From an uncultured Erysipelotrichaceae bacterium (lineage in GTDB: Bacteria > Bacillota_I > Bacilli_A > Erysipelotrichales > Erysipelotrichaceae): a stretch of DNA of 50,192 bases. The position numbers and the translations under genes were made by a program. Positions 26,944 to 34,505 of the stretch are shown here, piece by piece; within the stretch, counting starts at the first letter, position 1; the number at the start of each line of letters is the position of its first letter. The notes under the pieces were generated by a model that saw only the letters and a program-made list of their open reading frames with translations, did no database searches and had not been told where the DNA came from. The stretch spans positions 1-50,192 of the forward strand of contig CACXDM010000031.1 of NCBI GenBank assembly GCA_902766435.1, written 5' to 3'.

Positions 26944-27273
26944 TTACATTTTAGCTTTTATAAGCAATTTTTCCAATATATTTTTATTTGTCTCAAAACT
27001 GTTGTCTTTAAAGGAAAATCTGACGATTAAAACAGCGTCAAAAGGACATGTTTTGAAATCAATCAGATCCTGACACATCATACGTACCTGACGCTTAAGT
27101 TTGTTTCTGACTACGGCATTGCCGATTTTTTTTGACAGTGAAATTCCGATTCTGGCCTCATCTTCCTTCTTTGGCTGATAGTACATAATAAAGGAACTGC
27201 TTACTGCTTTTTTCCCTTTGTGAATGAGTACCTGGAATTCCTGACTTTTCCTGACTCTGTTAACCTTTTTCAT
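26944..27273 (-). CDS. rnpA: Ribonuclease P protein component
   Basis: Basic protein cofactor of RNase P, 109 residues. The RNR-type motif is seen as NAVVRNKLKRQVR, with the usual MKKVNRVRKSQEF start. There is no Shine-Dalgarno: the ATG lies seven bases beyond the T-run of a terminator that separates it from rpmH. Its translation therefore depends on read-through or on an unusual start. Confidence 0.95.
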   Translation of the reverse strand: MKKVNRVRKSQEFQVLIHKGKKAVSSSFIMYYQPKKEDEARIGISLSKKIGNAVVRNKLKRQVRMMCQDLIDFKTCPFDAVLIVRFSFKDNSFETNKNILEKLLIKAKM

Positions 27274-27279
27274 ATTCGT

Positions 27280-27302
27280 AAAAAAAAACCACCGTCCGGT
27301 GG
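27280..27302 (-). terminator. Terminator or attenuator between rpmH and rnpA
   Basis: Minus-strand stem CCACC-GGAC-GGTGG followed by nine T, three bases after the rpmH stop and just before rnpA. It would make rpmH message exceed rnpA message. Confidence 0.85.
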
Positions 27303-27305
27303 CTT

Positions 27306-27440
27306 TTAAGCAGATAATACCTTTCTTCCCTTGGCACGGCGTCTGTTGATTACCTTACGTCCGCCGACAGTAGCCATACGGGCTCTAAAGCCATGTGTAA
27401 CTTTGGTCTTTTTCTTGCTTGGCTGGTATGTTCTCTTCAT
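27306..27440 (-). CDS. rpmH: 50S ribosomal protein L34
   Basis: Forty-four-residue, highly basic ribosomal protein starting [18 protein letters not shown] and ending [11 protein letters not shown], the standard L34 sequence. GGAGGTG lies six bases before the ATG at 27440; a nearer ATG four bases upstream is out of frame. It is too short for routine ORF listing but certain by sequence. It begins the rnpA-yidC-jag run. Confidence 0.98.
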   Translation of the reverse strand: MKRTYQPSKKKTKVTHGFRARMATVGGRKVINRRRAKGRKVLSA

Positions 27441-27487
27441 TCATGCCACCTCCAATTTTTATACATGTAGAAAACAAGTGCGCTAAT

Positions 27488-27516
27488 ATAATAAGCGCGG
27501 CAATTTGAAATGTCAA
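27488..27516 (-). promoter_or_regulatory. Promoter of rpmH
   Basis: Minus-strand TTGACA (27511-27516), 17-base spacer, TATTAT (27488-27493). The -10 is framed by GCGCT / AGCGC arms (27480-27498), which could be an operator or simply chance. Confidence 0.8.
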
Positions 27517-27558
27517 TAAAATACATGAATTACATCTGTGAAAAAATACTGTTTTTAG

Positions 27559-27607
27559 TATAATGTTCATTACTTGAAAGAACAGCGGAAACCGCTGAAA
27601 TCTTTCA
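27559..27607 (+). promoter_or_regulatory. Promoter and long leader hairpin of the unknown-pth-mfd operon
   Basis: TATAAT at 27559-27564 is followed by a hairpin (27575-27607): inner stem CAGCGG-AAA-CCGCTG and outer arms TGAAAGA / TCTTTCA. The hairpin starts about five bases after the expected transcription start and ends 26 bases before the ATG at 27634. No T-run follows it, so it is not a terminator. Confidence 0.65.
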
Positions 27608-27633
27608 GAACGTAATCAGATGAGGTGAACGAA

Positions 27634-28461
27634 ATGATCTTAAATATAGTGTTATATATCATGATTGCCTACATGGTCATTAATATTTTCCGCAGTTCAA
27701 GGAATAACAAACAGAACAAGCTGCTTGTAGGAGTGATCAATTCCATTCAGGATCAGGATGAGTTTTTCCGTAAGGCTGACGAACTGATTGAATCCGCGGA
27801 AAGCGCTCTGTATATAAATAAGGGAAAGGTACTGAAGCTCTGGGGTGCCGCATATCATAATAAGGATGATATGTTTCGGGAAGTACTGAATGACTTGAAT
27901 CCGGAGGATCTGATTATCCGTCAGAAAGGATCCCCTTCCATCATCAGTTCGGAGGATTCCTTCTTCTATCTCTTCCTGGCAATTCCGAATATTCTCGAAG
28001 CAAAAGGAAAGAGAGATCTGCGCGAGCTGCTGGGTGAGAAGATGACGGCTGTGGCAGAGGAATTAAAGAACCAGATGGTTGTTCTTCTTTCCGCTGAATG
28101 TGACAAGTATTACAGAAATGAAGCAGACAGAGGTATGGCTTTCTATGAGAAGGTCCTCGAAGGAGATTACGAAGGTGTTGATTATTCAAAGAATCTGATC
28201 GGTCTTTATAAAATGATCTGCTCTGCCATGGCTGCCAAGCTGTATGAGGAAGAAGGCAATACAGAGAAGTACGAAGAAATGATGGATATGGTCAGACGGT
28301 TTGCGGAAACAGGCGTCGGTCAGAGATGGCTTGCCGGCATCGGTCTTCATGTGGAAGCGGAAAAAGAAGTGACAGCTGAAGAAGAAAATACTGCAGTGGA
28401 AGAACCAGTATCCGAAGATACCGCCGAAGAGGAAGCGTCAGAAGACGGAGAAGCAGAATGA
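27634..28461 (+). CDS. Membrane-anchored protein of unknown function
   Basis: I do not recognise this 275-residue protein. The start at 27634 is six bases after GAGGTG; an upstream GTG overlaps that site. One N-terminal hydrophobic segment (MILNIVLYIMIAYMVINIF) is followed by a helical, charged cytoplasmic part whose alternating helices (ADELIESAESALYINKGKVLKLWGAAYH, MAFYEKVLEGDYEGVDYSKNLIGLY) look tetratricopeptide-like. It ends in an acidic Glu/Ala/Thr tail. The stop overlaps the pth start (ATGA). A scaffold role is only a guess. Confidence 0.85.
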   Translation: MILNIVLYIMIAYMVINIFRSSRNNKQNKLLVGVINSIQDQDEFFRKADELIESAESALYINKGKVLKLWGAAYHNKDDMFREVLNDLNPEDLIIRQKGSPSIISSEDSFFYLFLAIPNILEAKGKRDLRELLGEKMTAVAEELKNQMVVLLSAECDKYYRNEADRGMAFYEKVLEGDYEGVDYSKNLIGLYKMICSAMAAKLYEEEGNTEKYEEMMDMVRRFAETGVGQRWLAGIGLHVEAEKEVTAEEENTAVEEPVSEDTAEEEASEDGEAE

Positions 28462-29054
28462 AACTGATTGTCGGATTGGGAAATCCCGGCCGGGAATACG
28501 AAAAAACAAGACACAACAGCGGTTTTATGGCAGCGGATCTTCTGGCAGACCGTCTCGGTGTGAATATTTCCACGGAAAAATGGAATGCCCTTACGGCTTC
28601 TGTCAGAATTGAAGGAACACCGGTCCTTCTGATGAAGCCTCTGACATATATGAATCTTTCGGGAAGCGCGGTATCGCAGGCAGTCAGTTATTTTAAGATC
28701 CTGCCTGAGGATATCCTGATCATGCATGATGACATGGATCTGCCGACCGGATCTGTCAGAATAAGGAAAAAAGGATCTGCCGGCGGACAGAAAGGCATGA
28801 AGTCCATTATTCAGTCACTCGGAACGGATGAAATCGCAAGAATCCGGATCGGCGTGGGACACAGTAAAAGAGGAGATCATGAAGTCGTTCCCGACTGGGT
28901 CCTCTCCCCTGTCCCGAAGAGTGAACAGGACATTTTCGAGCGTTCCCTCAGGAACTCGGCGGAAGCAGCGTATGCATGGGTAAATGAGCCTATGGATATC
29001 GTCATGCAGAAATACAACATCAAAATCGTACCGGAAAGTGAGCAGAAAGATTGA
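28458..29054 (+). CDS. pth: Peptidyl-tRNA hydrolase
   Basis: Releases peptides from prematurely dropped peptidyl-tRNAs. 198 residues with GLGNPGREYEKTRHNSGF (catalytic His19), MKPLTYMNLSG, and HDDMDLPTGSVRIRKKGSAGGQKGMKSI. It is coupled by overlap to the gene before it and to mfd after it, the pth-mfd pairing seen across Bacillota. Confidence 0.98.
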   Translation: MKLIVGLGNPGREYEKTRHNSGFMAADLLADRLGVNISTEKWNALTASVRIEGTPVLLMKPLTYMNLSGSAVSQAVSYFKILPEDILIMHDDMDLPTGSVRIRKKGSAGGQKGMKSIIQSLGTDEIARIRIGVGHSKRGDHEVVPDWVLSPVPKSEQDIFERSLRNSAEAAYAWVNEPMDIVMQKYNIKIVPESEQKD

Positions 29055-32000
29055 AACATAACCAAATGCCGGAATGGCTTTTCAGGGAACTTGAGAACAA
29101 TAAGGCCGTAAAAATGCTTGATCAGGGAAAGAAGGAAATCCCTTATACTTCTTTGATTCAGGAAGCGCTTATCATCGCTGTCTCCTATCTGAAAAAGCCC
29201 AGACCGATTCTTGTAATAAAAAACAACTTATATCAGGCACAGAATCTTTATGAAAGAATCTCCGCATTTCTTGATGAAAGTTCCTGTGCTCTTTTTGGCG
29301 CGGATGAGTCTCTGAGAGTCGCTGCCATTGCGGCGAGTCCGGAACTGACAGCGCTGAAGACAGAGACACTGTCCTCTTTGATCAATCACCCGGAACAGGT
29401 AGTCATCACCTCTCCGAGCGCCCTTCTGCGCCACCTTCCCCTGCCGGAACAGTTTAAAGCCGGATGCATCAGGCTTAAGACGGGAGATGAAGCGGATATG
29501 TCCGCAATACGGTCAGCCCTTCTCAGCGGCGGGTATCAGCAGGCAGCGCATATTGACCATCCTCTTACGTTTGCTTCAAGAGGCGGAATTATTGATGTAT
29601 ATTCGATCAATTACGCGGAGCCGGTGAGAATTGAGTTCTTTGGCACGGAAATCGAATCCATCCGTTTTTTCGATCCCGCAACACAGAAAACGGTCAGAAC
29701 AACCGAGGAAGTGGAAATCGTTCCGGCATCCGATGTGATATTCACAGATGATCAGATCAGTGAAATAATCACAAAAACGAAGGGACTGTACAAAGACGGA
29801 ATGATACCGTCCGAAATCGAATCGGATTTCAATGCGATGAAAAATCACATCTTCGACCATAAGATGTATTCTTATATGGCCCTGCTTTCCGAAACGGCGG
29901 GAATCTGGGACTATATGAATTTTCCGATGGTCATCTATTCCGACGAGAAGCTGATCAGTGAATCTGCGAAGAATCTGAATCAGGAAACCGTTTCCTATAT
30001 TCAGGAAATGGTTCAGGAAGGAAAAATGATTCCGAAATTTGCGGTCTGGCATGAATATGAACGCATTGCGCCGGGATGCAGAAAAATCGAAGAAAACCCC
30101 TTTTCCGAACTTGAAACAGGGATTGAAGAAATCCATCTGCCGGGAGATACGCTGGATTTCAGGCTGAAAATCATCAGAAATGATGAGAGAGCCGTGCTTT
30201 CCGTCACGGATAAGGAACTGCTCAGAATCAAAACAGCCTGCGCGGAAATGAAAATACCGGTAAAGATCCTGAATCAGGAAGATGAACCGGCTGAAGGAAT
30301 CAATCTGTTTAAAAAAAACATAACGCAGGGATTCCATATTGTCAGCAGCGATATCAAAGTCTATACATCATCGGAACTGTTCGAAATCCGTCATCATAAA
30401 GGCAGATATGAGAATAAGTTCCGGAACGCCGAAGTGATCGATCACTACGATGATCTGAACGCCGGAGATTATGTTGTGCACTCACAGTACGGTGTCGGAC
30501 AATTCATTGGAATTGAAACAATAGAGATTCAGAGTGTCAAACGGGACTTCCTCAAAGTCGTATATCGAGGCAATGCCGAACTGCTTGTTCCGCTTGAACA
30601 ATTCAGACTTGTCCGTAAGTTTGTTTCCCGTGAAGGTGTTGTGCCGAGACTGAATAAGCTTGGCACAAATGAATGGGAGAAGACGAAGAAGCGTCTGGAA
30701 GAAAACGTAAATGATATCGCGGAAAGACTGATCAATCTTTATTCGAGCCGTGAGCAGCATATCGGTTTTGCGTATTCACCGGATAATGAAATGACCGTCG
30801 AATTCGAGAATGCTTTCCCTTTTGAGCTGACGCCCGACCAGGAAAAGGCAGTGAAGGATATTAAAAAGGATATGGAAAGTGACAGGCCGATGGACCGTCT
30901 GGTCTGCGGGGATGTCGGATTCGGTAAGACGGAAGTTGCGGTCAGAGCATCGTTTAAAGCAGTTTCAGACAATAAACAGACAGCTGTTCTTTGTCCGACG
31001 ACGATTCTTGCCGAACAGCATTACCGCACATTCTCCAAGCGGTTCAGTGAATTCCCGGTAACGGTACGTGTACTTGACCGTTTTGTTCCGGCAAATGAGC
31101 AAAAGCAGATTATCCGTGATCTTAAGGACGGGAAAGTGGATATTCTGATCGGTACGCACCGGATTCTGTCGAAGGATATTGTCTTTAAGGATCTCGGTCT
31201 GCTTGTGATTGATGAGGAACAGCGTTTCGGTGTCGAACACAAGGAAAAGATCAAGGAGCTGAAAAACGGAATCGATGTACTGGCGCTGAGTGCCACGCCC
31301 ATTCCGCGTACGCTGCAGATGAGTCTGATCGGAATCCGTTCACTGTCGCAGCTGGAAACACCTCCTTTGAACAGATACAGCGTTCAGACATATGTTGTGG
31401 AAAAAAACAACAACCTTGTGGCGGATGCGATTCAGAAGGAACTGGCAAGAAACGGACAGGTCTTCTATCTTTACAACAATATCGAACGGATTTACAACAC
31501 AGCGAGAACACTGCGGCACATGCTGCCGTCGGCGAGAATCGGTATCGTTCACGGACAGATGGACAGAAATGACATTGAGGATGTCATGCTGAAATTCACT
31601 TCCCATGAACTGGATGTTCTCGTATGTACCACAATCGTTGAAAACGGAATTGATATTCCGAATGTGAATACGATCCTGATAGATAATGCCCAGGACTTCG
31701 GTCTTTCACAGATCTATCAGATCAAGGGAAGAGTCGGCAGATCTGACAGAATCGCGTATGCGTATCTTCTGGTACCGCCCAACCGGCAGCTCAGTGAAGT
31801 GGCTCAGAAGAGACTGCAGGCAGTCAAGGAATTCGCGCGTCTGGGAAGCGGGTATAAAATTGCGATGAGGGATCTGACAATCCGCGGCGCCGGTAATCTT
31901 CTCGGTTCGAATCAGTCCGGTTTTATCGATACTGTAGGTATTGATATGTATATTGAAATGCTGGAGAACGCAATTCAGAAAAAGAAGACCGGCAGTGAAC

Positions 32001-32464
32001 TTCACAAGGAACCGGAAAAACGGGCCAATATCAGAAAATCGAGTTTTATTCCGGAGAACTTTGCCGCGAATGACTATGACAAACTGGATATGTATCAGAG
32101 GATCGATACAATAGAGACGGTTAAAGAACTGAAGGAATATAAGGATGATGTTATTGACCAGTACGGCAGACTGCCGAAGGAAGTCAGTACTCTGTTTGAA
32201 AAGAGACACCTGGATATTCTGCTGAATGATCCGGCAGTACACAGTTACCGGGAAACGAATGATCACAGTGAGGTAACATTCTCCACATTGTTTTCTTCAT
32301 CGGTGGATGGTGTCAGGCTGTTTGAGAGTTTTACGAAAATATCAAGAGACATCACCATCAAATATACGAACGGTACGATTATCGCAATGATACCCAAGTC
32401 AAAGAATTATGTTCTTGAAACAGCGGAAGTGATCGAAAAAGCAAAGGAGTCTGTCAGAAAATGA
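29051..32464 (+). CDS. mfd: Transcription-repair coupling factor Mfd
   Basis: DNA translocase of 1137 residues that removes stalled RNA polymerase and recruits UvrA. An N-terminal UvrB-like part is followed by the RNA polymerase-interacting CarD-like domain (GDYVVHSQYGVGQFIGIE), then the RecG-like motor with Walker A CGDVGFGKTE near residue 620, DEEQ, and SATPIPRTLQMSL, and the C-terminal D7 region. A TTG start overlapping the pth stop is likely; the first ATG (29066) has no ribosome site. Confidence 0.97.
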   Translation: MKHNQMPEWLFRELENNKAVKMLDQGKKEIPYTSLIQEALIIAVSYLKKPRPILVIKNNLYQAQNLYERISAFLDESSCALFGADESLRVAAIAASPELTALKTETLSSLINHPEQVVITSPSALLRHLPLPEQFKAGCIRLKTGDEADMSAIRSALLSGGYQQAAHIDHPLTFASRGGIIDVYSINYAEPVRIEFFGTEIESIRFFDPATQKTVRTTEEVEIVPASDVIFTDDQISEIITKTKGLYKDGMIPSEIESDFNAMKNHIFDHKMYSYMALLSETAGIWDYMNFPMVIYSDEKLISESAKNLNQETVSYIQEMVQEGKMIPKFAVWHEYERIAPGCRKIEENPFSELETGIEEIHLPGDTLDFRLKIIRNDERAVLSVTDKELLRIKTACAEMKIPVKILNQEDEPAEGINLFKKNITQGFHIVSSDIKVYTSSELFEIRHHKGRYENKFRNAEVIDHYDDLNAGDYVVHSQYGVGQFIGIETIEIQSVKRDFLKVVYRGNAELLVPLEQFRLVRKFVSREGVVPRLNKLGTNEWEKTKKRLEENVNDIAERLINLYSSREQHIGFAYSPDNEMTVEFENAFPFELTPDQEKAVKDIKKDMESDRPMDRLVCGDVGFGKTEVAVRASFKAVSDNKQTAVLCPTTILAEQHYRTFSKRFSEFPVTVRVLDRFVPANEQKQIIRDLKDGKVDILIGTHRILSKDIVFKDLGLLVIDEEQRFGVEHKEKIKELKNGIDVLALSATPIPRTLQMSLIGIRSLSQLETPPLNRYSVQTYVVEKNNNLVADAIQKELARNGQVFYLYNNIERIYNTARTLRHMLPSARIGIVHGQMDRNDIEDVMLKFTSHELDVLVCTTIVENGIDIPNVNTILIDNAQDFGLSQIYQIKGRVGRSDRIAYAYLLVPPNRQLSEVAQKRLQAVKEFARLGSGYKIAMRDLTIRGAGNLLGSNQSGFIDTVGIDMYIEMLENAIQKKKTGSELHKEPEKRANIRKSSFIPENFAANDYDKLDMYQRIDTIETVKELKEYKDDVIDQYGRLPKEVSTLFEKRHLDILLNDPAVHSYRETNDHSEVTFSTLFSSSVDGVRLFESFTKISRDITIKYTNGTIIAMIPKSKNYVLETAEVIEKAKESVRK

Positions 32465-32730
32465 GAATTGATAAGTATCTGAAGGTTTCCCGTATCATGA
32501 AACGGCGGACAGTTTCCAAGGAACTGGCGGCCAATGACAGAGTAGAAATCAACGGCAAAACCGTTAAACCCTCACATGAAGTAAAACCGGGTGATATTGT
32601 AGCTGTTACATACGGCAGCCGCAGACTTGAAGTCAGGGTGCTTTCCGTACAGGAAGCCAAACGGAAAAAGGACGCGGTTGAAATGTATGAGGTGATTTCC
32701 GAATCCAGAATCGAAGAGCCCGAGTATTGA
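32461..32730 (+). CDS. rqcP: S4-domain ribosome quality-control factor RqcP
   Basis: 89-residue S4 protein (MRIDKYLKVSRIMKRRTVSKELAANDRVEINGKTVKPSHEVKPGD), homologous to YabO/RqcP, which in Bacillus works with RqcH in C-terminal alanine tailing on stalled 50S subunits. It overlaps the mfd stop (ATGA). Between mfd and divIC is its usual place; the sporulation genes yabP and yabQ that follow it in Bacillus are missing. Confidence 0.93.
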   Translation: MRIDKYLKVSRIMKRRTVSKELAANDRVEINGKTVKPSHEVKPGDIVAVTYGSRRLEVRVLSVQEAKRKKDAVEMYEVISESRIEEPEY

Positions 32731-32776
32731 ATGAGAGAGTCAAAAGTGTTATAAAGAGAGATACCCGGAGAAGGAA

Positions 32777-33094
32777 ATGGCACAGAAGAAGAAAAAGACA
32801 AAAAGAAGAAAACTGACGCCGATTGTACGCCTGTTATGTCTGGTAATGATAGGGTTATCCTGTTTTATGCTGTATCAGGTAGGGACAGAGGTCTTAACGA
32901 CAGTGAGACTGTCCCGGGAACTGGATCAGGTAAAGGAAAAACTGCAGGAAGTACAGGATGAGAATATGTATCTGCTGGAAGAGCAGGAAAAGCTTCAGGA
33001 CCCTGATTATGTCGAGAATTATGCCCGCGGCAATTATATGCTTTCCAAAGATGAAGAACAGATCTTCTACTTTCCGGAAGACAGTGACAAATAA
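32777..33094 (+). CDS. divIC: Septum formation initiator DivIC (FtsB-like)
   Basis: Bitopic division protein of 105 residues: a Lys/Arg-rich cytoplasmic start, one membrane span (about 18-38), an extracellular coiled coil (LSRELDQVKEKLQEVQDENMYLLEEQEKL), and the typical DPDYVENYARGNYMLSKDEEQIFYF end. In Bacillus it forms a complex with FtsL and DivIB at the septum. Confidence 0.94.
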   Translation: MAQKKKKTKRRKLTPIVRLLCLVMIGLSCFMLYQVGTEVLTTVRLSRELDQVKEKLQEVQDENMYLLEEQEKLQDPDYVENYARGNYMLSKDEEQIFYFPEDSDK

Positions 33095-33116
33095 GCCTGC
33101 GGGCTTTCATTCTTTT
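33093..33116 (+). terminator. Terminator after divIC
   Basis: Stem AAGCC-TGCG-GGCTT overlapping the stop codon, followed by a T-rich tail. The stem is short, so termination may be partial. Confidence 0.6.
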
Positions 33117-33135
33117 GGTGGGAGAGAATTGTAAT

Positions 33136-33840
33136 ATGAAGAAAAAGATTTTGCTGATTCCATGCCTGGCAATGATGCTCAGCGGCTGTAATCAGGTCAT
33201 AGATTATCTGATACCGGATCCTGTTGAGGAAAGCGCGGCCCCGGAGGAAGAAAAAAAAGAGGAAGTATCCGAAACAAAGGAAGTCAGCCTTCATCCTGAT
33301 GAAGTGACGGAATACGACAAAAAGGCCATAACATCTTTGATTAATCAGGATCTGAAACAGAAATACGGCAAAGGCAACTATGTGACGGTAAAAGAAGAAG
33401 AGATTGTCTTTGAGAAAAAAGACAGTGTGATTACCGCAAGAGGAAACTACACCTATTCGGAAAACGGTGTCAGAGATACGGTTCCGTTTGAGTATCAGTA
33501 TCAGGATAACAACGTCGAATACGTCAATATGAATGCCGAAGCAGGAGACGGAGTTGATCCGGTGGATACCCCGAACCCGAAACCTGATCTCAGCGGACAG
33601 ACACCGAACAAGGTATATGATTTCTCCTGTGCTTCAGGTATTCAGATCACGACCGGACACACCGGAAGCGGGGAGGTTCTGGTACGGATCATGGATACGG
33701 ACGGCAAGGAAGTCAAGGAAGTTGTCAATAAAAGCGGTGAATTCAATGATACAACCAATGTAGAGCTTGACGGCGGTCAGTATCAGATCTGGATTACGGC
33801 AACTGACGGAAACTGGAGTCTGTATTACAGCTCCTACTGA
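33136..33840 (+). CDS. Putative lipoprotein of unknown function
   Basis: 234 residues with a lipoprotein signal peptide (MKKKILLIPCLAMMLSGC, Cys18); an upstream TTG start lacks sense with that signal. A Glu/Lys-rich spacer leads to a segment resembling a small mixed fold (about 55-130), then a Pro/Asp linker and a C-terminal beta-rich part with IRIMDTDGKEVKEVV-like and QIWITATDGNWSLYYSSY sequences. I know no family for it. Export and lipidation are inferred from the signal. Confidence 0.85.
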   Translation: MKKKILLIPCLAMMLSGCNQVIDYLIPDPVEESAAPEEEKKEEVSETKEVSLHPDEVTEYDKKAITSLINQDLKQKYGKGNYVTVKEEEIVFEKKDSVITARGNYTYSENGVRDTVPFEYQYQDNNVEYVNMNAEAGDGVDPVDTPNPKPDLSGQTPNKVYDFSCASGIQITTGHTGSGEVLVRIMDTDGKEVKEVVNKSGEFNDTTNVELDGGQYQIWITATDGNWSLYYSSY

Positions 33841-33843
33841 AAA

Positions 33844-33913
33844 AGGATCTCACCGGATCCTCACAGCAGTACAATATGAGCAGCAGTATGAATGACATAC
33901 CGCTGTTTTTTTT
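33844..33913 (+). terminator. Hairpin and terminator after the lipoprotein gene
   Basis: A first hairpin AGGATC / GATCCT (33844-33861) is followed by a second, CAGCAGTATG / CATACCGCTG with one mismatch (33881-33905), and eight T. The second is the terminator. Confidence 0.8.
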
Positions 33914-33919
33914 ACGGTT

Positions 33920-34207
33920 TCAGCCTTTTCTGAGTTCATCCAGAACCGGCGAGATATAATCGTTGAAGATCTGATTCAGTCTCAGACCTGTATCTGTAAG
34001 AGAATGATTTTCATCCGTACCCTTGCGGACCATCATCGACTGATAATCAAGCAGAAAGTCTTCGAATTTTTCGTTCTGAAGATCAAATGAAACGTCTTCT
34101 CCCATGTACTGGATCCGGACAATGTACCGATCCAGGCCGTCATAATTATTTTTGATAAAGGTATAGTCTTTCATCGGCATTTCAATCTGAATCACAGTAC
34201 GCACCAT
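33920..34207 (-). CDS. Small protein of unknown function
   Basis: I do not recognise this 95-residue acidic protein (MVRTVIQIEMPMKDYTFIKNNYDGLDRYIVRIQYMGEDVSFDLQNEKFEDFLLDYQ). A longer frame starts at 34249, but a -10 TATAAT (34221-34226) lies within it, so I place the start at 34207, right after AAAGG; a GTG one codon later is also possible. No membrane segment or motif is seen. It is alone on the minus strand between lipoprotein genes. Confidence 0.7.
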   Translation of the reverse strand: MVRTVIQIEMPMKDYTFIKNNYDGLDRYIVRIQYMGEDVSFDLQNEKFEDFLLDYQSMMVRKGTDENHSLTDTGLRLNQIFNDYISPVLDELRKG

Positions 34208-34472
34208 CCTTTCTGAAAACATTATATTACTTTTTTCATATGCCGACATACATTATAATTTCCGCTCCGGTTTACAGGAACTGTTTTTCCCGTAAGATGA
34301 AGGGCGGCAAAAGAGATAATTTACGCAATATCGCCGCAAAACCAGAACATGAGAATATGCTGATAAATACTGCATTTTTTCGTGTTTTTCCGCTTTTTGA
34401 CTGTCAAAGACCGGATGAGTATATTTACGGGAAAACGGTTGAAAAGATAACGGATAATAGAACAACATATGG

Positions 34473-34478
34473 TAGAAT
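34473..34478 (+). promoter_or_regulatory. Extended -10 promoter of the transglutaminase-like lipoprotein gene
   Basis: TGGTAGAAT, an extended -10, 28 bases before the ATG, without a good -35. The rest of the 256-base gap (34250-34505) holds no gene that I can see. Confidence 0.5.
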
Positions 34479-34505
34479 GTATAAAGATACACAAGGAGAA
34501 AAAAG

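Noticed and set aside
29576..30337. Minus-strand frame of 253 codons opposite mfd
   Set aside because: Antisense shadow of a certain gene; composition rich in Phe, His and Arg as expected of the mirror frame.
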